A DNA stretch of 64,000 nucleotides. It comes from Faucicola osloensis_D. Its GTDB lineage: Bacteria > Pseudomonadota > Gammaproteobacteria > Pseudomonadales > Moraxellaceae. The notes beneath the pieces were generated by a model, which worked only from the letters and a program-made list of their open reading frames with translations, was not told the origin of the DNA and made no database searches. The stretch lies in NCBI GenBank assembly GCA_020041925.1, contig CP083409.1. One strand, written 5' to 3'. Made by a program: the position numbers and the translations under genes. Shown one piece after another: positions 46,319 to 55,783 of the stretch; position 1 is the first letter of the stretch; each line of letters opens with the position of its first letter.

Positions 46319-47470
46319 ATGGATTTTGATAAATTACTGCAGCTAATGGTACAAAAAAACGGCTCTGACCTTTTTATCACCGCTGATGCGCCACCATCAA
46401 TGAAAGTCAATGGTACTATCATGCCAGTCACCAAGTCAGCGTTGACCCCAGAGCAATCGATGACGCTGGTCAAAAGCGTGATGACGCCTAGTCAAATCAA
46501 AGAATTTGACGAAACCCTCGAATGCCAGTTTGCCATTAGTGACAAACACCAAAACGCCCGCTTTCGTGTCTCTGCCTTTGTCCAAAAAGACTGTGCGGGC
46601 ATGGTGCTACGTAAAATTGAAACCAAAATTCCGACGGTAGAGCAACTCAATCTACCGCCGATTTTGAATGAAATTGCCATGAAAAAACGCGGTATCGTGC
46701 TACTGGTCGGTGCGACGGGTACGGGTAAATCTACCACGCTGGCGGCTATGATGGGGTATCGCAACGAGAATTCGCGCGGTCATATCATTACCATCGAAGA
46801 CCCGATTGAATACGTCCATGAGCACAAAGGCTGTATCATCACCCAACGCGAAGTTGGCATTGATACCAAGTCATTTGAAGCAGGATTAAAAAATACCCTG
46901 CGTCAAGCGCCTGATGTGATTTTGATTGGCGAGATTCGTACCCGCGAAACCATGGATTATGCCATTCAATATGCCGAAACAGGGCACTTGGTGTTTGCCA
47001 CCCTACACGCCAACAATGCCAACCAAGCGATTGACCGTATCATTCACTTCTTTGAAGCAGAGCATCATGAGCAGATTTTGATGGATTTGTCATTGAACCT
47101 TCGAGCCATTGTAGCGCAGCAATTGATTGCCACACCTGATGGCAAAGGTCGCCGCGCTGCGATTGAAATTTTGCTCAATTCGCAACTGATTGGGGATTAC
47201 ATCCGTAAAGGGGAAATCCACGAAATTAAGCCCGTCATGAAACGCTCTCGCGAACTTGGCATGCAAACCTTTGACCAAGCGTTGTTTGATTTGTATGAAA
47301 ATGGCGAAATCACTTACCGCGATGCCATCAAACACGCTGACTCACCCAATGATTTACGCCTACTCATTAAGCTTGAAAGTAAATCAGCCCATAAAATTGA
47401 TGAAAATGAACTAAATTTCTCCCTGCAATCTGACGATAATAGCGCAGCAAATGAGAACACAATGTTCTAA
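46319..47470 (+). CDS. pilU: PilT-dependent retraction ATPase PilU
   Basis: Second retraction motor, works with PilT. Walker A GATGTGKST, TIEDPIEYVHEH, and Walker B VILIGEIRTRET are present; the C-terminal acidic/Asn-rich tail beyond residue 345 is typical of PilU. 383 aa. Follows pilT; a strong terminator comes right after. Confidence 0.96.
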   Translation: MDFDKLLQLMVQKNGSDLFITADAPPSMKVNGTIMPVTKSALTPEQSMTLVKSVMTPSQIKEFDETLECQFAISDKHQNARFRVSAFVQKDCAGMVLRKIETKIPTVEQLNLPPILNEIAMKKRGIVLLVGATGTGKSTTLAAMMGYRNENSRGHIITIEDPIEYVHEHKGCIITQREVGIDTKSFEAGLKNTLRQAPDVILIGEIRTRETMDYAIQYAETGHLVFATLHANNANQAIDRIIHFFEAEHHEQILMDLSLNLRAIVAQQLIATPDGKGRRAAIEILLNSQLIGDYIRKGEIHEIKPVMKRSRELGMQTFDQALFDLYENGEITYRDAIKHADSPNDLRLLIKLESKSAHKIDENELNFSLQSDDNSAANENTMF

Positions 47471-47511
47471 CAACAGGCTATCGTCTTATAATCACAGCAC
47501 CTGTGTAACAC

Positions 47512-47539
47512 AAAAAAGGCTCATATTGAGCCTTTTTTT
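47512..47539. terminator. Bidirectional terminator, pilU and GNAT gene
   Basis: AAAAAAGGCTCA / TGAGCCTTTTTT with a 3-base loop; lies between two convergent stops. Confidence 0.9.
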
Positions 47540-47541
47540 AT

Positions 47542-48078
47542 CTAATCTATACTTTTTCCCAAAATCACCACATCCGCCATAAATCCGTTCATATCACAAA
47601 CTTGCTTAAACTTGCCCCATGACTCAAATCCTAGCTTACCAAACATCGCAAGGCTCGGTGCATTATGGGCAAAAATTAGCGCAACAACTTGCTGCACGCC
47701 ACAACTTGGCGCAACTTCGATTAAATAATTGACCAACGCCTTACCCACGCCTTGCCCCTTGGCTTCCTCTGCCACATAGATACTGATTTCAGTACTGATA
47801 TGATAGGCAGGACGCGCATATAAATCAGATAAACTGCCCCAACCGACGATTTCACCCAAGCTAGTTTCGGAGCTAGTTTCGGAGCGAGTTTGGGCAACCA
47901 CCAACGGACGATTGCCCGTATGGGCGTCAAACCACGCTTGCCTATCTGCCACACTCACAGGCTGTAAGTCCGCCGTGGCTTGCTTACCTGCGATACTTTG
48001 GTTATAAATTTCAACGATGCGCGGTAAATCATCAATCGCAGCTAAGCGAATACTAAGGTTTTGATGCGCTGCAGACAT
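47542..48078 (-). CDS. GNAT acetyltransferase (phosphinothricin acetyltransferase-like)
   Basis: 178 aa. The N-terminal IRLAAIDDLPRIVEIYNQSI and YVAEEAKGQGVGKALVNYLI (acetyl-CoA loop) segments are of the Pat/YncA type, which acetylate small amino compounds. A SETSSETS stretch at about 67-74 comes from three 12-bp repeats at 47860-47895, an unusual insertion in a surface loop. Substrate unknown. Confidence 0.85.
   Translation of the reverse strand: MSAAHQNLSIRLAAIDDLPRIVEIYNQSIAGKQATADLQPVSVADRQAWFDAHTGNRPLVVAQTRSETSSETSLGEIVGWGSLSDLYARPAYHISTEISIYVAEEAKGQGVGKALVNYLIEVAPSCGVQQVVALIFAHNAPSLAMFGKLGFESWGKFKQVCDMNGFMADVVILGKSID
47860..47895. repeat. 12-bp repeat inside a GNAT gene
   Basis: Two exact copies of GCTAGTTTCGGA and a third diverged copy, in frame; encodes Ser-Glu-Thr-rich tetrapeptides. 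Confidence 0.85.
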
Positions 48079-48197
48079 AGCGACTCCAAAATTGAACTAA
48101 AAAATGCGGCTAAAATTTGCCGAAAAATCTCATTAGCGCGTATGTTAACAACATTTTTACTTTATAATAAGCGATTTCATAAAATTAATAGTTTGCG

Positions 48198-49217
48198 ATG
48201 CTCATGAACGTGATTGACTTATCTGACTGGCTAAAAAGTCCAACCCTATTACCTGATTCGGTACTGACGATTGGTAATTTTGATGGGGTACATTTGGGTC
48301 ACCAAGCGATGCTGGATAAAGCCAAATCTTTGGCAAAATCTCAGCAACTTGCCAGTATGGTGATGATATTTGAACCACAGCCGCGTGAGTTTTTTAGCCC
48401 GCAAACCGCCCCTGCAAGGCTCACCAATTTGGCAGAAAAAACCCAATTGATTGCTGAACACAATATCGATAGCTTGATTGTGGCAAATTTTGATAATGAC
48501 TTTCGCAATTTATCGGCACACGATTTTGCCAAAATGTTGGTCAAGTTAAACGTGAAGCGTTTGGTATTGGGGGATGATTTTCGCTTTGGGCATGACCGCA
48601 CTGGCGATAGTGAGTTTTTGCGTGCGTTTGGCTTGCCTGTGCAAATTTTGCATACCGTGACCGACCATGCGCATCAAGATGAGCGTGTCAGCTCAACCCG
48701 CATTCGAGACTGTTTGCAACAAGGGGACTTGGCAACCGCAAAGCATCTGCTAGGGCGAGATTATGCGATTACTGGCATGGTGGAACATGGCGATAAAATC
48801 GGTCGCACGCTTGATTTTCCCACCGCCAATATTGCGCTAAACCGCATCAAGCCTGCCCTGCATGGGATTTTTGCGGTGTCGGTGACCGCTACCGATGGCA
48901 CAGATTTATCAACACTGGGGAAAAATAGTCAAACTGGCGTGCAAGGACTCACCAAAGGCAGTTTGTTTGGCGCTTGCAATGTGGGTACTCGCCCTGCGCT
49001 AAAAAATAAGTATGGGATAGAATGGCGACTGGAAGTCAATTTTCCAAAGTTTGACGGGGATTTGTACGGCAAAGAACTGACGGTGACGTTTTTGCATTTT
49101 TTACATGGGGAAAAAAATTATGCTGGGCTTGACGCATTAAAACAAGGCATTGCCCAAGACGTGGTGGATTTACTTGACTGGCGCGAGCAGCAAGCCTTTG
49201 CGAAATCAATCCCTTAA
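48198..49217 (+). CDS. ribF: Bifunctional riboflavin kinase/FAD synthetase
   Basis: Makes FMN and FAD. The N-terminal FAD synthetase motif TIGNFDGVHLGHQAML and SSTRIRDCLQQGD are visible, followed by the kinase domain with GRTLDFPTANI. 339 aa; ATG 48204 is an alternative start. About 367 bp separate it from ileS, which in E. coli follows directly. Confidence 0.95.
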   Translation: MLMNVIDLSDWLKSPTLLPDSVLTIGNFDGVHLGHQAMLDKAKSLAKSQQLASMVMIFEPQPREFFSPQTAPARLTNLAEKTQLIAEHNIDSLIVANFDNDFRNLSAHDFAKMLVKLNVKRLVLGDDFRFGHDRTGDSEFLRAFGLPVQILHTVTDHAHQDERVSSTRIRDCLQQGDLATAKHLLGRDYAITGMVEHGDKIGRTLDFPTANIALNRIKPALHGIFAVSVTATDGTDLSTLGKNSQTGVQGLTKGSLFGACNVGTRPALKNKYGIEWRLEVNFPKFDGDLYGKELTVTFLHFLHGEKNYAGLDALKQGIAQDVVDLLDWREQQAFAKSIP

Positions 49218-49501
49218 TGACTTTGGCGTCTCAGCCTCCACCCTGCTACTTCTAAGCAACATACTAGGCGTACCCAAGCCAGCCAAATTCTCTGATTCGG
49301 CAGGGTCAAAAATAACTTGCCTACACTTCCTTATACCCTGCGTTGCCACTTGCCATTAACAGTAGGTAGGGCAACCCTTGTAGGCTGGTGGAAAATTGTA
49401 TCCTTCCCCAACTATATTTAGCGTTTATAGCTATTTTGGTGAGTGAGATTTTTTTATGACAAGCTTACCAAAATCAAGCATGAGATAAGCCAAACCACGC
49501 T

Positions 49502-49530
49502 TTGTCAATCTGCCAATTTTAACATATAAT
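49502..49530 (+). promoter_or_regulatory. Promoter of ileS-lspA-fkpB
   Basis: TTGTCA (49502-49507), 17 bp, TATAAT (49525-49530), 54 bp before the ileS start: a near-consensus sigma-70 promoter. The rest of the 367-bp gap (49218-49584) shows no gene or repeat. Confidence 0.85.
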
Positions 49531-49584
49531 ACCCTGTTATCAATTTTTTACCTTTTGCACTTTTTATAGAATACCGAGAGTTAC

Positions 49585-52500
49585 ATGACCGACAACACTG
49601 ACAATCAGTCAATCGACTATAAAGACACCCTAAACCTTGCCGATACCGTATTTCCCATGCGTGGCGACCTTGCCAAACGCGAACCTAAATGGCTAGAACA
49701 ATGGTTTGCCGACGATGTGTATGCCCAAATTCGTCGCGCTCGTCAAGGTCGCGAAAAGTATGTATTGCATGATGGCCCTCCCTATGCCAACGGTCAGATT
49801 CACTTGGGTCACGTGGTGAATAAAGTGCTCAAAGACATGATTGTCAAATACAAGACGCTTGACGGTTATGACGCGCCGTATGTACCGGGTTGGGATTGTC
49901 ATGGATTGCCGATTGAGCAAAAGGTAGAAGGCATTATCGGTAAAGTGGGTCAACCCCATAAAGACAAAAGCAAAAACGGTGCCATCGTGACGTCAACCGA
50001 GTTTCGCGGCGCTTGCCGTGACTATGCCAAAAGCCAAATTGACCTGCAAATGGTTGACTTTAAACGCTTGGGCGTATTGGGTGACTGGGGAAATCCTTAT
50101 CTGACCATGAACTTTAAGCAAGAAGCTGATACCGTCCGTGCATTGGCAGAAATCTACAAAAACGGTCATATCACTCGTGGTATGAAGCCGGTGAATTGGT
50201 GTTTGGATTGTGGTTCGGCGCTCGCAGAAGCGGAAGTGGAATATGAAGATAAAAAATCCGATGCGATTTATGTCGGTTTTGATATCGTCAACCGTGAGGC
50301 GTTAGCGGCAACTAAAGCGATTGAAGGCGCTTTGCAGGCGGTGATTTGGACCACTACGCCTTGGACGTTGCCTGCCAATCAGGCGATTACCGCAAGCTCT
50401 GAGCTAGAATATTCCGTGGTAAAAGTGACGTTTAACAAACAAGCATTTGCTATTCCTACCACGCTTGACACGCCTAATTATTTACTTCGCCGTTTAACCA
50501 AAGACGATAAAACCGCTTTACAGGCAAGTGCATCTGACCCTTTGATTTGGGAAATGTTGCCGGAAAAACGCCACGAACCTGCCGTATTTGAGCCGTATTT
50601 CAAAAAAGCCCTTGAACAAAAAGCCTTTGCGATTGTCGATAAAAAAACCAATAACATTATCGGCACAACCCGTTTTTATGATGATAATATTGAAGAAAAT
50701 TCGATTGCGATTGGCTATACCTTTTTGACCCGTGAGTATTGGGGATCAGGGGCAAATGCTGAAATTAAATCGGCTATGCTAAACCACGCCCAACCGCAGC
50801 GAGAAACGATTTGGTTTCATGTTGCCCCTGATAATCAGCGTTCTGCCAAAGCGTTAGAAAAAATTGGCGCAACTTATCAAAAAACCGCTGACAACGGTTT
50901 GGGCGAGCGCTTGTTTTATCAAATAGCAGGCGAAAAACAACAGGCAAGAATCAGCCATTTGATTGTCGCTTATAATTTAGTTGCGCATTTAATGAGTGTG
51001 TTTAACGCCAAAGAATACAGTGTGTTGGCAACCGTGAAAGGCGATGCGTTAACCGTACTTAAAGCGCAGCATCCACTGATTGCCGAGCGCCAAGTGCCGA
51101 TTATCACAGGCGACCACGTGACGGCAGATAGCGGTACGGGTTTGGTACACACTGCGCCCGCGCACGGCGTCGATGACTATATGGTCGGTCAAAAATTTCA
51201 CTTGCCTACCGAAAACCCAGTCGCAGGTAACGGCGTGTATTTGCCTGAAGCCAAAGTTTTTGTCGGCGAGCATATTTATAAAGCGCAACCAAAAATTATC
51301 GAAACGCTCAAAGCCAGTGGCCATTTACTCAAGCATGACGTGATTACTCACAGCTATCCGCATTGCTGGCGACACAAAACGCCGATTATTTTCCGTTCAA
51401 CGCCCCAATGGTTTATCAACATGGAAAGCCAAGGTCTGCGTGAGCAAGCGTTGACCGATATTCCAAAGGTCGTATGGACGCCAAGTTGGGGACAAAATCG
51501 CATCGAATCGATGATGCATGGTCGCCCAGATTGGTGTATTAGCCGCCAACGTACTTGGGGCGTGCCGATTGCCTTTTTTATCCACAAAGACACGGGCGAT
51601 TTGCACCCAAATACGACCGAGCTGATGGAAAAAGTCGCGCAAGTGATTGAGCAAGGTGGTGTGGAAGCGTGGTTTGATGCTGCGGCTGAAGACTTTATCG
51701 GGGATGATGCTAAAGCGTATCAAAAATCGACCGATACGCTAGATGTGTGGTTTGACTCAGGGTCGACCAATTTTGCCGTGCTTGCCAATCGTCCTGACTT
51801 AGCCAATCCTGCGGATTTATACCTTGAAGGCTCTGACCAACATCGTGGTTGGTTTCAGTCGTCGCTTTTGGTGAGTGAAGCGATTTATGGTCGTCCACCG
51901 TACAAGCAAGTGTTGACGCACGGGTTTACCGTAGATGCCAAAGGCTATAAATTATCAAAATCCAAAGGCAATACCAAAGGCTTTGAGCCGCAAGAACTTG
52001 CTAATAAATATGGTATTGATATCGTGCGTCTATGGGTCGGCTCCAGTGACTACCGTTACGAGATGGCAGTATCGACTGAAGGCTTTGCGCGCACCACCGA
52101 TATGTATCGCCGTATTCGTAACACCATTCGTTTTTTACTGGCGAATACAGACGACTTTGACCCAGCCACCGACATGGTGGATGCCAATACCCTAGTCAGC
52201 CTTGACAAGTACATTTTAAAACGCGCTGAGGCGGTACAAGCTGACATTCGCCAATCTTATACCAACATGGATTTTCACCAAGTGTGTCAAGCGGTGGTGG
52301 GGTTTTGTTCACAAGATTTGGGCGGTTTTTATTTAGATATCATCAAAGACCGTCAATACACCACCAAAGCCAATGGTAAAGCGCGCCGCTCAGCACAAAC
52401 TGCAATTTATCATATTGCCCATGCGTTACTGCGCTGGATTGCACCGATTTTATCGTTTACCGCACAAGAAGCCTGGGAAATCTTAAAAGGGACGCATACA

Positions 52501-52974
52501 AGCAATGGCAATGGCTACATCTTTACCGAAGAATGGTATGAATTCCCACCAGTGGTATTAGATGACGTGAGCGAATCGGATTGGCAAGCGATTTTGAATG
52601 TCAAAGAAACCGTCAACAAAGCCTATGAAATTGCGCGCACCGACAAAGTGATTAATGCCAATTTGTCAGCCGATGTCACGGTATTCGCCCCAGACAGCAC
52701 CGTCCAATCACTTAACAAACTGGGTGATGAGCTCAAATTTGTGTTGATTTCAAGTCAAGCAAGCGTAAAACCATTCGCCGAAAAACCAAGCAATGTGACC
52801 TATACCGATGAAGACAGCCAAGTTGCGGTAGTGGTCAAGCCTGCTACGGGTGAAAAATGTATCCGCTGTTGGCACATTCGCGAAGATATCGGCATCAATC
52901 CTGCCCATCCAGAAATCTGTGGCCGCTGCGCCGAGAATGTCGAAGGTCAAGGCGAGGTGCGTCATTATGCCTAA
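49585..52974 (+). CDS. ileS: Isoleucyl-tRNA synthetase with an inserted GNAT acetyltransferase domain
   Basis: Charges tRNA-Ile. Class I motifs: HLGH at residues 73-76, KLSKS at 789-793 (Leu instead of Met in the usual KMSKS), the editing segments TTTPWTLPAN and GDHVTADSGTG...HGVDDY, and four zinc cysteines at the C-terminus (CIRCW, CGRC). It is 1129 aa; E. coli IleS is 938. The extra part lies after YSVVKVTFN (about 285): residues about 283-450 read as a complete RimL-type GNAT domain, with TLDTPNYLLRRLTKDD, then AFAIVDKKTNNIIG, IAIGYTFLTREYWGSGANAEIK (acetyl-CoA loop) and APDNQRSAKALEKIGA (motif B). The frame then resumes with normal editing-domain sequence. Promoter upstream at 49502; lspA overlaps the stop. 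Confidence 0.95.
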   Translation: MTDNTDNQSIDYKDTLNLADTVFPMRGDLAKREPKWLEQWFADDVYAQIRRARQGREKYVLHDGPPYANGQIHLGHVVNKVLKDMIVKYKTLDGYDAPYVPGWDCHGLPIEQKVEGIIGKVGQPHKDKSKNGAIVTSTEFRGACRDYAKSQIDLQMVDFKRLGVLGDWGNPYLTMNFKQEADTVRALAEIYKNGHITRGMKPVNWCLDCGSALAEAEVEYEDKKSDAIYVGFDIVNREALAATKAIEGALQAVIWTTTPWTLPANQAITASSELEYSVVKVTFNKQAFAIPTTLDTPNYLLRRLTKDDKTALQASASDPLIWEMLPEKRHEPAVFEPYFKKALEQKAFAIVDKKTNNIIGTTRFYDDNIEENSIAIGYTFLTREYWGSGANAEIKSAMLNHAQPQRETIWFHVAPDNQRSAKALEKIGATYQKTADNGLGERLFYQIAGEKQQARISHLIVAYNLVAHLMSVFNAKEYSVLATVKGDALTVLKAQHPLIAERQVPIITGDHVTADSGTGLVHTAPAHGVDDYMVGQKFHLPTENPVAGNGVYLPEAKVFVGEHIYKAQPKIIETLKASGHLLKHDVITHSYPHCWRHKTPIIFRSTPQWFINMESQGLREQALTDIPKVVWTPSWGQNRIESMMHGRPDWCISRQRTWGVPIAFFIHKDTGDLHPNTTELMEKVAQVIEQGGVEAWFDAAAEDFIGDDAKAYQKSTDTLDVWFDSGSTNFAVLANRPDLANPADLYLEGSDQHRGWFQSSLLVSEAIYGRPPYKQVLTHGFTVDAKGYKLSKSKGNTKGFEPQELANKYGIDIVRLWVGSSDYRYEMAVSTEGFARTTDMYRRIRNTIRFLLANTDDFDPATDMVDANTLVSLDKYILKRAEAVQADIRQSYTNMDFHQVCQAVVGFCSQDLGGFYLDIIKDRQYTTKANGKARRSAQTAIYHIAHALLRWIAPILSFTAQEAWEILKGTHTSNGNGYIFTEEWYEFPPVVLDDVSESDWQAILNVKETVNKAYEIARTDKVINANLSADVTVFAPDSTVQSLNKLGDELKFVLISSQASVKPFAEKPSNVTYTDEDSQVAVVVKPATGEKCIRCWHIREDIGINPAHPEICGRCAENVEGQGEVRHYA

Positions 52975-53515
52975 TACACAGGTAACGACTGCTGCCACTC
53001 ATTCATCCACTACCCCACCCATCAACGGCAACAAAGCCATGATGTGGTATGGTATTGCGGTTTTGGCAATAATTATCGACCAACTCACCAAGTTGTACTT
53101 TGAGCACAACTACCAGCTGTATCAAACCACGCCGATTATTGAGCCGATTTTTAACTTTACCCTTGGTCACAACTATGGCGCGGCGTTTAGTTTTTTGGCA
53201 GATAAAGGCGGCTGGCAAAAATGGCTGTTTAGCGGACTGGCACTGGCTGTTTCCCTTGGTATCATGGCGTATCTACGCAAAATACCCCAACAAGCCAAAT
53301 TATTGGCTTTGGGCTTGTCATTGGTGCTGGCGGGCGCTTTGGGCAATTTGATTGATCGGGTGCGTCTAGGCTATGTGATTGACTTCTTGCATGTGCACTA
53401 TGGCAATGCGTGGCATTTCCCGATTTTTAATACAGCTGATGTGGCGATTAATATTGGCGTTGCATTGATTTTAATCGATGCGTTTTTATTAGAATCCAAA
53501 CGTAAAACCCTTTAA
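52967..53515 (+). CDS. lspA: Lipoprotein signal peptidase (signal peptidase II)
   Basis: Inner-membrane aspartyl protease removing the signal peptide of prolipoproteins. Catalytic aspartates lie in GYVIDFLHV (Asp139) and FNTADVAIN (Asp158), with GNLIDR just before. ATG 52967 overlaps the ileS stop by 8 bases and has GAGG upstream; it gives 182 aa with four membrane segments and an extra Thr-rich 20-residue start. An ORF reaching back to 52850 lies inside ileS and is not used. Confidence 0.94.
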   Translation: MPNTQVTTAATHSSTTPPINGNKAMMWYGIAVLAIIIDQLTKLYFEHNYQLYQTTPIIEPIFNFTLGHNYGAAFSFLADKGGWQKWLFSGLALAVSLGIMAYLRKIPQQAKLLALGLSLVLAGALGNLIDRVRLGYVIDFLHVHYGNAWHFPIFNTADVAINIGVALILIDAFLLESKRKTL

Positions 53516-53526
53516 TTTTTAGATGG

Positions 53527-54033
53527 ATGAACAACCGCATGAATCATGACATTATTACGCCAAACGAACAAACCCGCATCACTCAAGACTCAACCGTTGA
53601 TTTGCATTTTGAGGTCAGCTTAGAAAATGGCACCGTCATCGACTCAACCTTTGAGCGTGGCGAACCTGTTCGCTTGGTGGTGGGTGATGGCAGTCTGCTT
53701 GAAGGGTTTGAGAAGGTACTTATCAACTTGACAGCGGGTGACACGCGCACCGCATCGCTATCGCCTGAAGAAGCGTTTGGTGAGTGGAACCCTGACAACG
53801 TACAGACTTTTAGTCATGCGCAGTTTGCCGTGACGGGCAATCTGCCTGAAGTCGGCACCATGATGGAATTTGAAGACAAAGGCAAAACCACGCTCGTGGG
53901 TGTGGTGAGTGAGGTCACTGCAGACGCCATCAAAGTGGATTTTAATCATCCATTGGCAGGTCAAAATATACTGTTTAAAGTGCAGATTTTTAGAGTGACC
54001 CCCAAAGATAGTAAAGGTATCACACTAAGCTGA
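53527..54033 (+). CDS. fkpB: FKBP-type peptidyl-prolyl isomerase FkpB/SlpA
   Basis: 168 aa, cytosolic (no signal). FKBP fold: TVDLHFEVSLENGTVIDSTF, VVGDGSLLEGFEKVLINLTAGD, then an inserted-flap (IF) domain (SPEEAFGEWNPDNVQTF) and the final strand. Third in ileS-lspA-fkpB, the order in E. coli, where ispH follows; ispH is absent here. Confidence 0.93.
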   Translation: MNNRMNHDIITPNEQTRITQDSTVDLHFEVSLENGTVIDSTFERGEPVRLVVGDGSLLEGFEKVLINLTAGDTRTASLSPEEAFGEWNPDNVQTFSHAQFAVTGNLPEVGTMMEFEDKGKTTLVGVVSEVTADAIKVDFNHPLAGQNILFKVQIFRVTPKDSKGITLS

Positions 54034-54100
54034 TATTCAACTGGCATTAAACTGACCTTAAGCTGAATGGAAGCTTTCAATAAAAAACCACTGACAATAA

Positions 54101-54129
54101 AAAACCGCTGATTAACTCTCAGCGGTTTT
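54101..54129. terminator. Terminator between fkpB and the 54140 gene
   Basis: AAAACCGCTGA / TCAGCGGTTTT, 7-base loop, flanked by A and T runs; serves both convergent genes. Confidence 0.85.
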
Positions 54130-54139
54130 TTACAGTCTA

Positions 54140-54817
54140 TCAATTAACCGTTTGGGTGTCATCGTCTGCCGCATCACCTTGTTTAGCGTCTGATTGTTGT
54201 GCCAGTGTTGCACGCTGCTCAAACCGTTCGCCCGTCGCTTTAATACCCCACACCAATTCCACAAAAGCGCGGTTATTGATGAGCGGCTCATCTTCGATAA
54301 TCAAGAAATAGCCCGTTTTATTGATCCATAAAAACACAATACTGGTATTGGGCATTAGCATATCAATACTGGTAAAAAATGACACCCCATAGCCATGTAC
54401 CGCCCAACCACGCTGCTGTTGGCGTTCTAAAAAGCCATAAAAATCGGCGGCGGCTACCGACAGCGTCTCTGCTTCTTGCTGGGTAAAGCCCATTTTTGCT
54501 AGACAAAAGCCTTCATCTGACGCAATTACGACACGGCGACTACCCGATAGACTCGCTGCTACATATTTTAAGAAATTATCCAGCTGCACGTGCGGAGCGA
54601 CCACCCGCTTTTCAATGGTCTCAATCCACCCTTCTTCGATAAACATATCTAGCCAAGTGTCACTATAACGCTCACCCCATTCCCGCGCTGTCATACTTTG
54701 TTCAGGTGCAAGCACCGCTTGCAAGGCTAGTTGCTGCTCTGAGGGATTGGCGCTTGAAAAACCATGCAATACCCCGGCAGGCGTTAAAATTACATAGGTG
54801 TCGTTTTGTTCTGGCAT
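54140..54817 (-). CDS. Unknown protein, possibly roadblock-like C-terminal part
   Basis: I do not recognise the whole. ATG 54817 has AAGGA 8 bases upstream; the frame is open to 54889 but that part looks spurious. 225 aa: the first part has a winged-helix-like look (residues 1-90, with REWGERYSDTWLDMFIEEGWIE); residues about 90-200 (FLKYVAASLSGSRRVVIASD, then LSVAAADFYGFLERQQQRGW) resemble a roadblock/LC7-type fold, by eye only. Soluble, cytosolic. Follows the 54948 gene on the same strand and may belong with the sensory cluster upstream. Confidence 0.55.
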   Translation of the reverse strand: MPEQNDTYVILTPAGVLHGFSSANPSEQQLALQAVLAPEQSMTAREWGERYSDTWLDMFIEEGWIETIEKRVVAPHVQLDNFLKYVAASLSGSRRVVIASDEGFCLAKMGFTQQEAETLSVAAADFYGFLERQQQRGWAVHGYGVSFFTSIDMLMPNTSIVFLWINKTGYFLIIEDEPLINNRAFVELVWGIKATGERFEQRATLAQQSDAKQGDAADDDTQTVN

Positions 54818-54947
54818 GGTGTTTTCCTTAAATTTTATAGACGGCAAAGGTAATGTTGTATGATAGCGTTGGTGAATGCAAAAGCTCATTCATCAATTGG
54901 GTTACTAATTTATCGGTTGGGCTGCTAAATTATCGAGTCGGTTAAGG

Positions 54948-55577
54948 TTAAGCAGCTTGCTTGGCAAAATATTCTTTGGTCTCAAGCCATTTGTCATTAA
55001 AGTCCCATTTGTTTTTTGACATTTCCCACCAAACCATACTAAATGCCAATCGGTCATGACAAACAAGACAATGGTTAAAGAATTCTTCTTCGATTTCGGC
55101 AATTTGCTCGGCTTGGTCTTCAGGGTCGTCGTCTTCCATGATATCTAATAACGCAGCAATCGTCGTTTGTGCCACTACTTTTGAGTCATCGGTGGACACA
55201 CGTAGTTGGTGTTGATAAGTGACTATTGAAGGCGATACCAATACGCTCCAGCGCGTGGCAAGATTGCTGACTTTAAACACATACTCACCATGATTGACGC
55301 ATTGGTCAAACCCCTGTAGCAGCGTTGGCGTTAGTTTTTCTCTAACTTGGTTGAGCATACGGTCACCAAAATAGGGCACGTCAAACCAACAACCATAAAA
55401 CATATCGGCTAAAGCACCTTGCAACGGCTCTTTTTCATCAAGCTCCATCGCTGCCATGATGCGACTGGTGTGGATATCCATGTTCATCGGTTGGTCAATT
55501 ACTTGTCGACTATAGAGACGAAAACTAAGCCAATGTTTTTGAAATTTTCTACGATTACGATTCGACAATGAATACAT
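54948..55577 (-). CDS. Conserved-looking protein of unknown function
   Basis: Not recognised. 209 aa with a basic start (RNRRKFQKHW), a central part with PYFGDRMLNQVREKLTPTLLQGFDQ and a long acidic segment (about 155-175, many Asp/Glu), then a Trp-rich C-terminus (WWEMSKNKWDF). No signal or membrane segment. It sits between the PhnD-like gene (with a terminator at 55726-55756) and the 54140 gene, on the same strand, hence its own promoter in the 206-bp gap. Confidence 0.6.
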   Translation of the reverse strand: MYSLSNRNRRKFQKHWLSFRLYSRQVIDQPMNMDIHTSRIMAAMELDEKEPLQGALADMFYGCWFDVPYFGDRMLNQVREKLTPTLLQGFDQCVNHGEYVFKVSNLATRWSVLVSPSIVTYQHQLRVSTDDSKVVAQTTIAALLDIMEDDDPEDQAEQIAEIEEEFFNHCLVCHDRLAFSMVWWEMSKNKWDFNDKWLETKEYFAKQAA

Positions 55578-55725
55578 GCTGATTCCTCAAAAAATTAGCC
55601 TAATTATATAAAAAGTTATGTGACAAGGGTGAGGTATTAATGACTAGCGCTGTGAAAAACTGCCGCATTTATCCCCTACTATACTATTAAACCCGATTGC
55701 AATCAAAACGCTTCAGCATAAAAAA

Positions 55726-55756
55726 AGCGCAATTCCATCTAAACATGAATTGCGCT
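55726..55756 (-). terminator. Terminator after the PhnD-like gene
   Basis: AGCGCAATTC / GAATTGCGCT perfect 10-bp stem, then a T run on the minus strand, 28 bp past the stop. It ends the roadblock-PAS-PhnD transcript. Confidence 0.85.
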
Positions 55757-55783
55757 GTTGGGCAAGATGACAAGCTTGACCGA

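Noticed and set aside
49150..49359. 69-codon plus-strand ORF after ribF
   Set aside because: Starts inside ribF in another frame and shows no family features.
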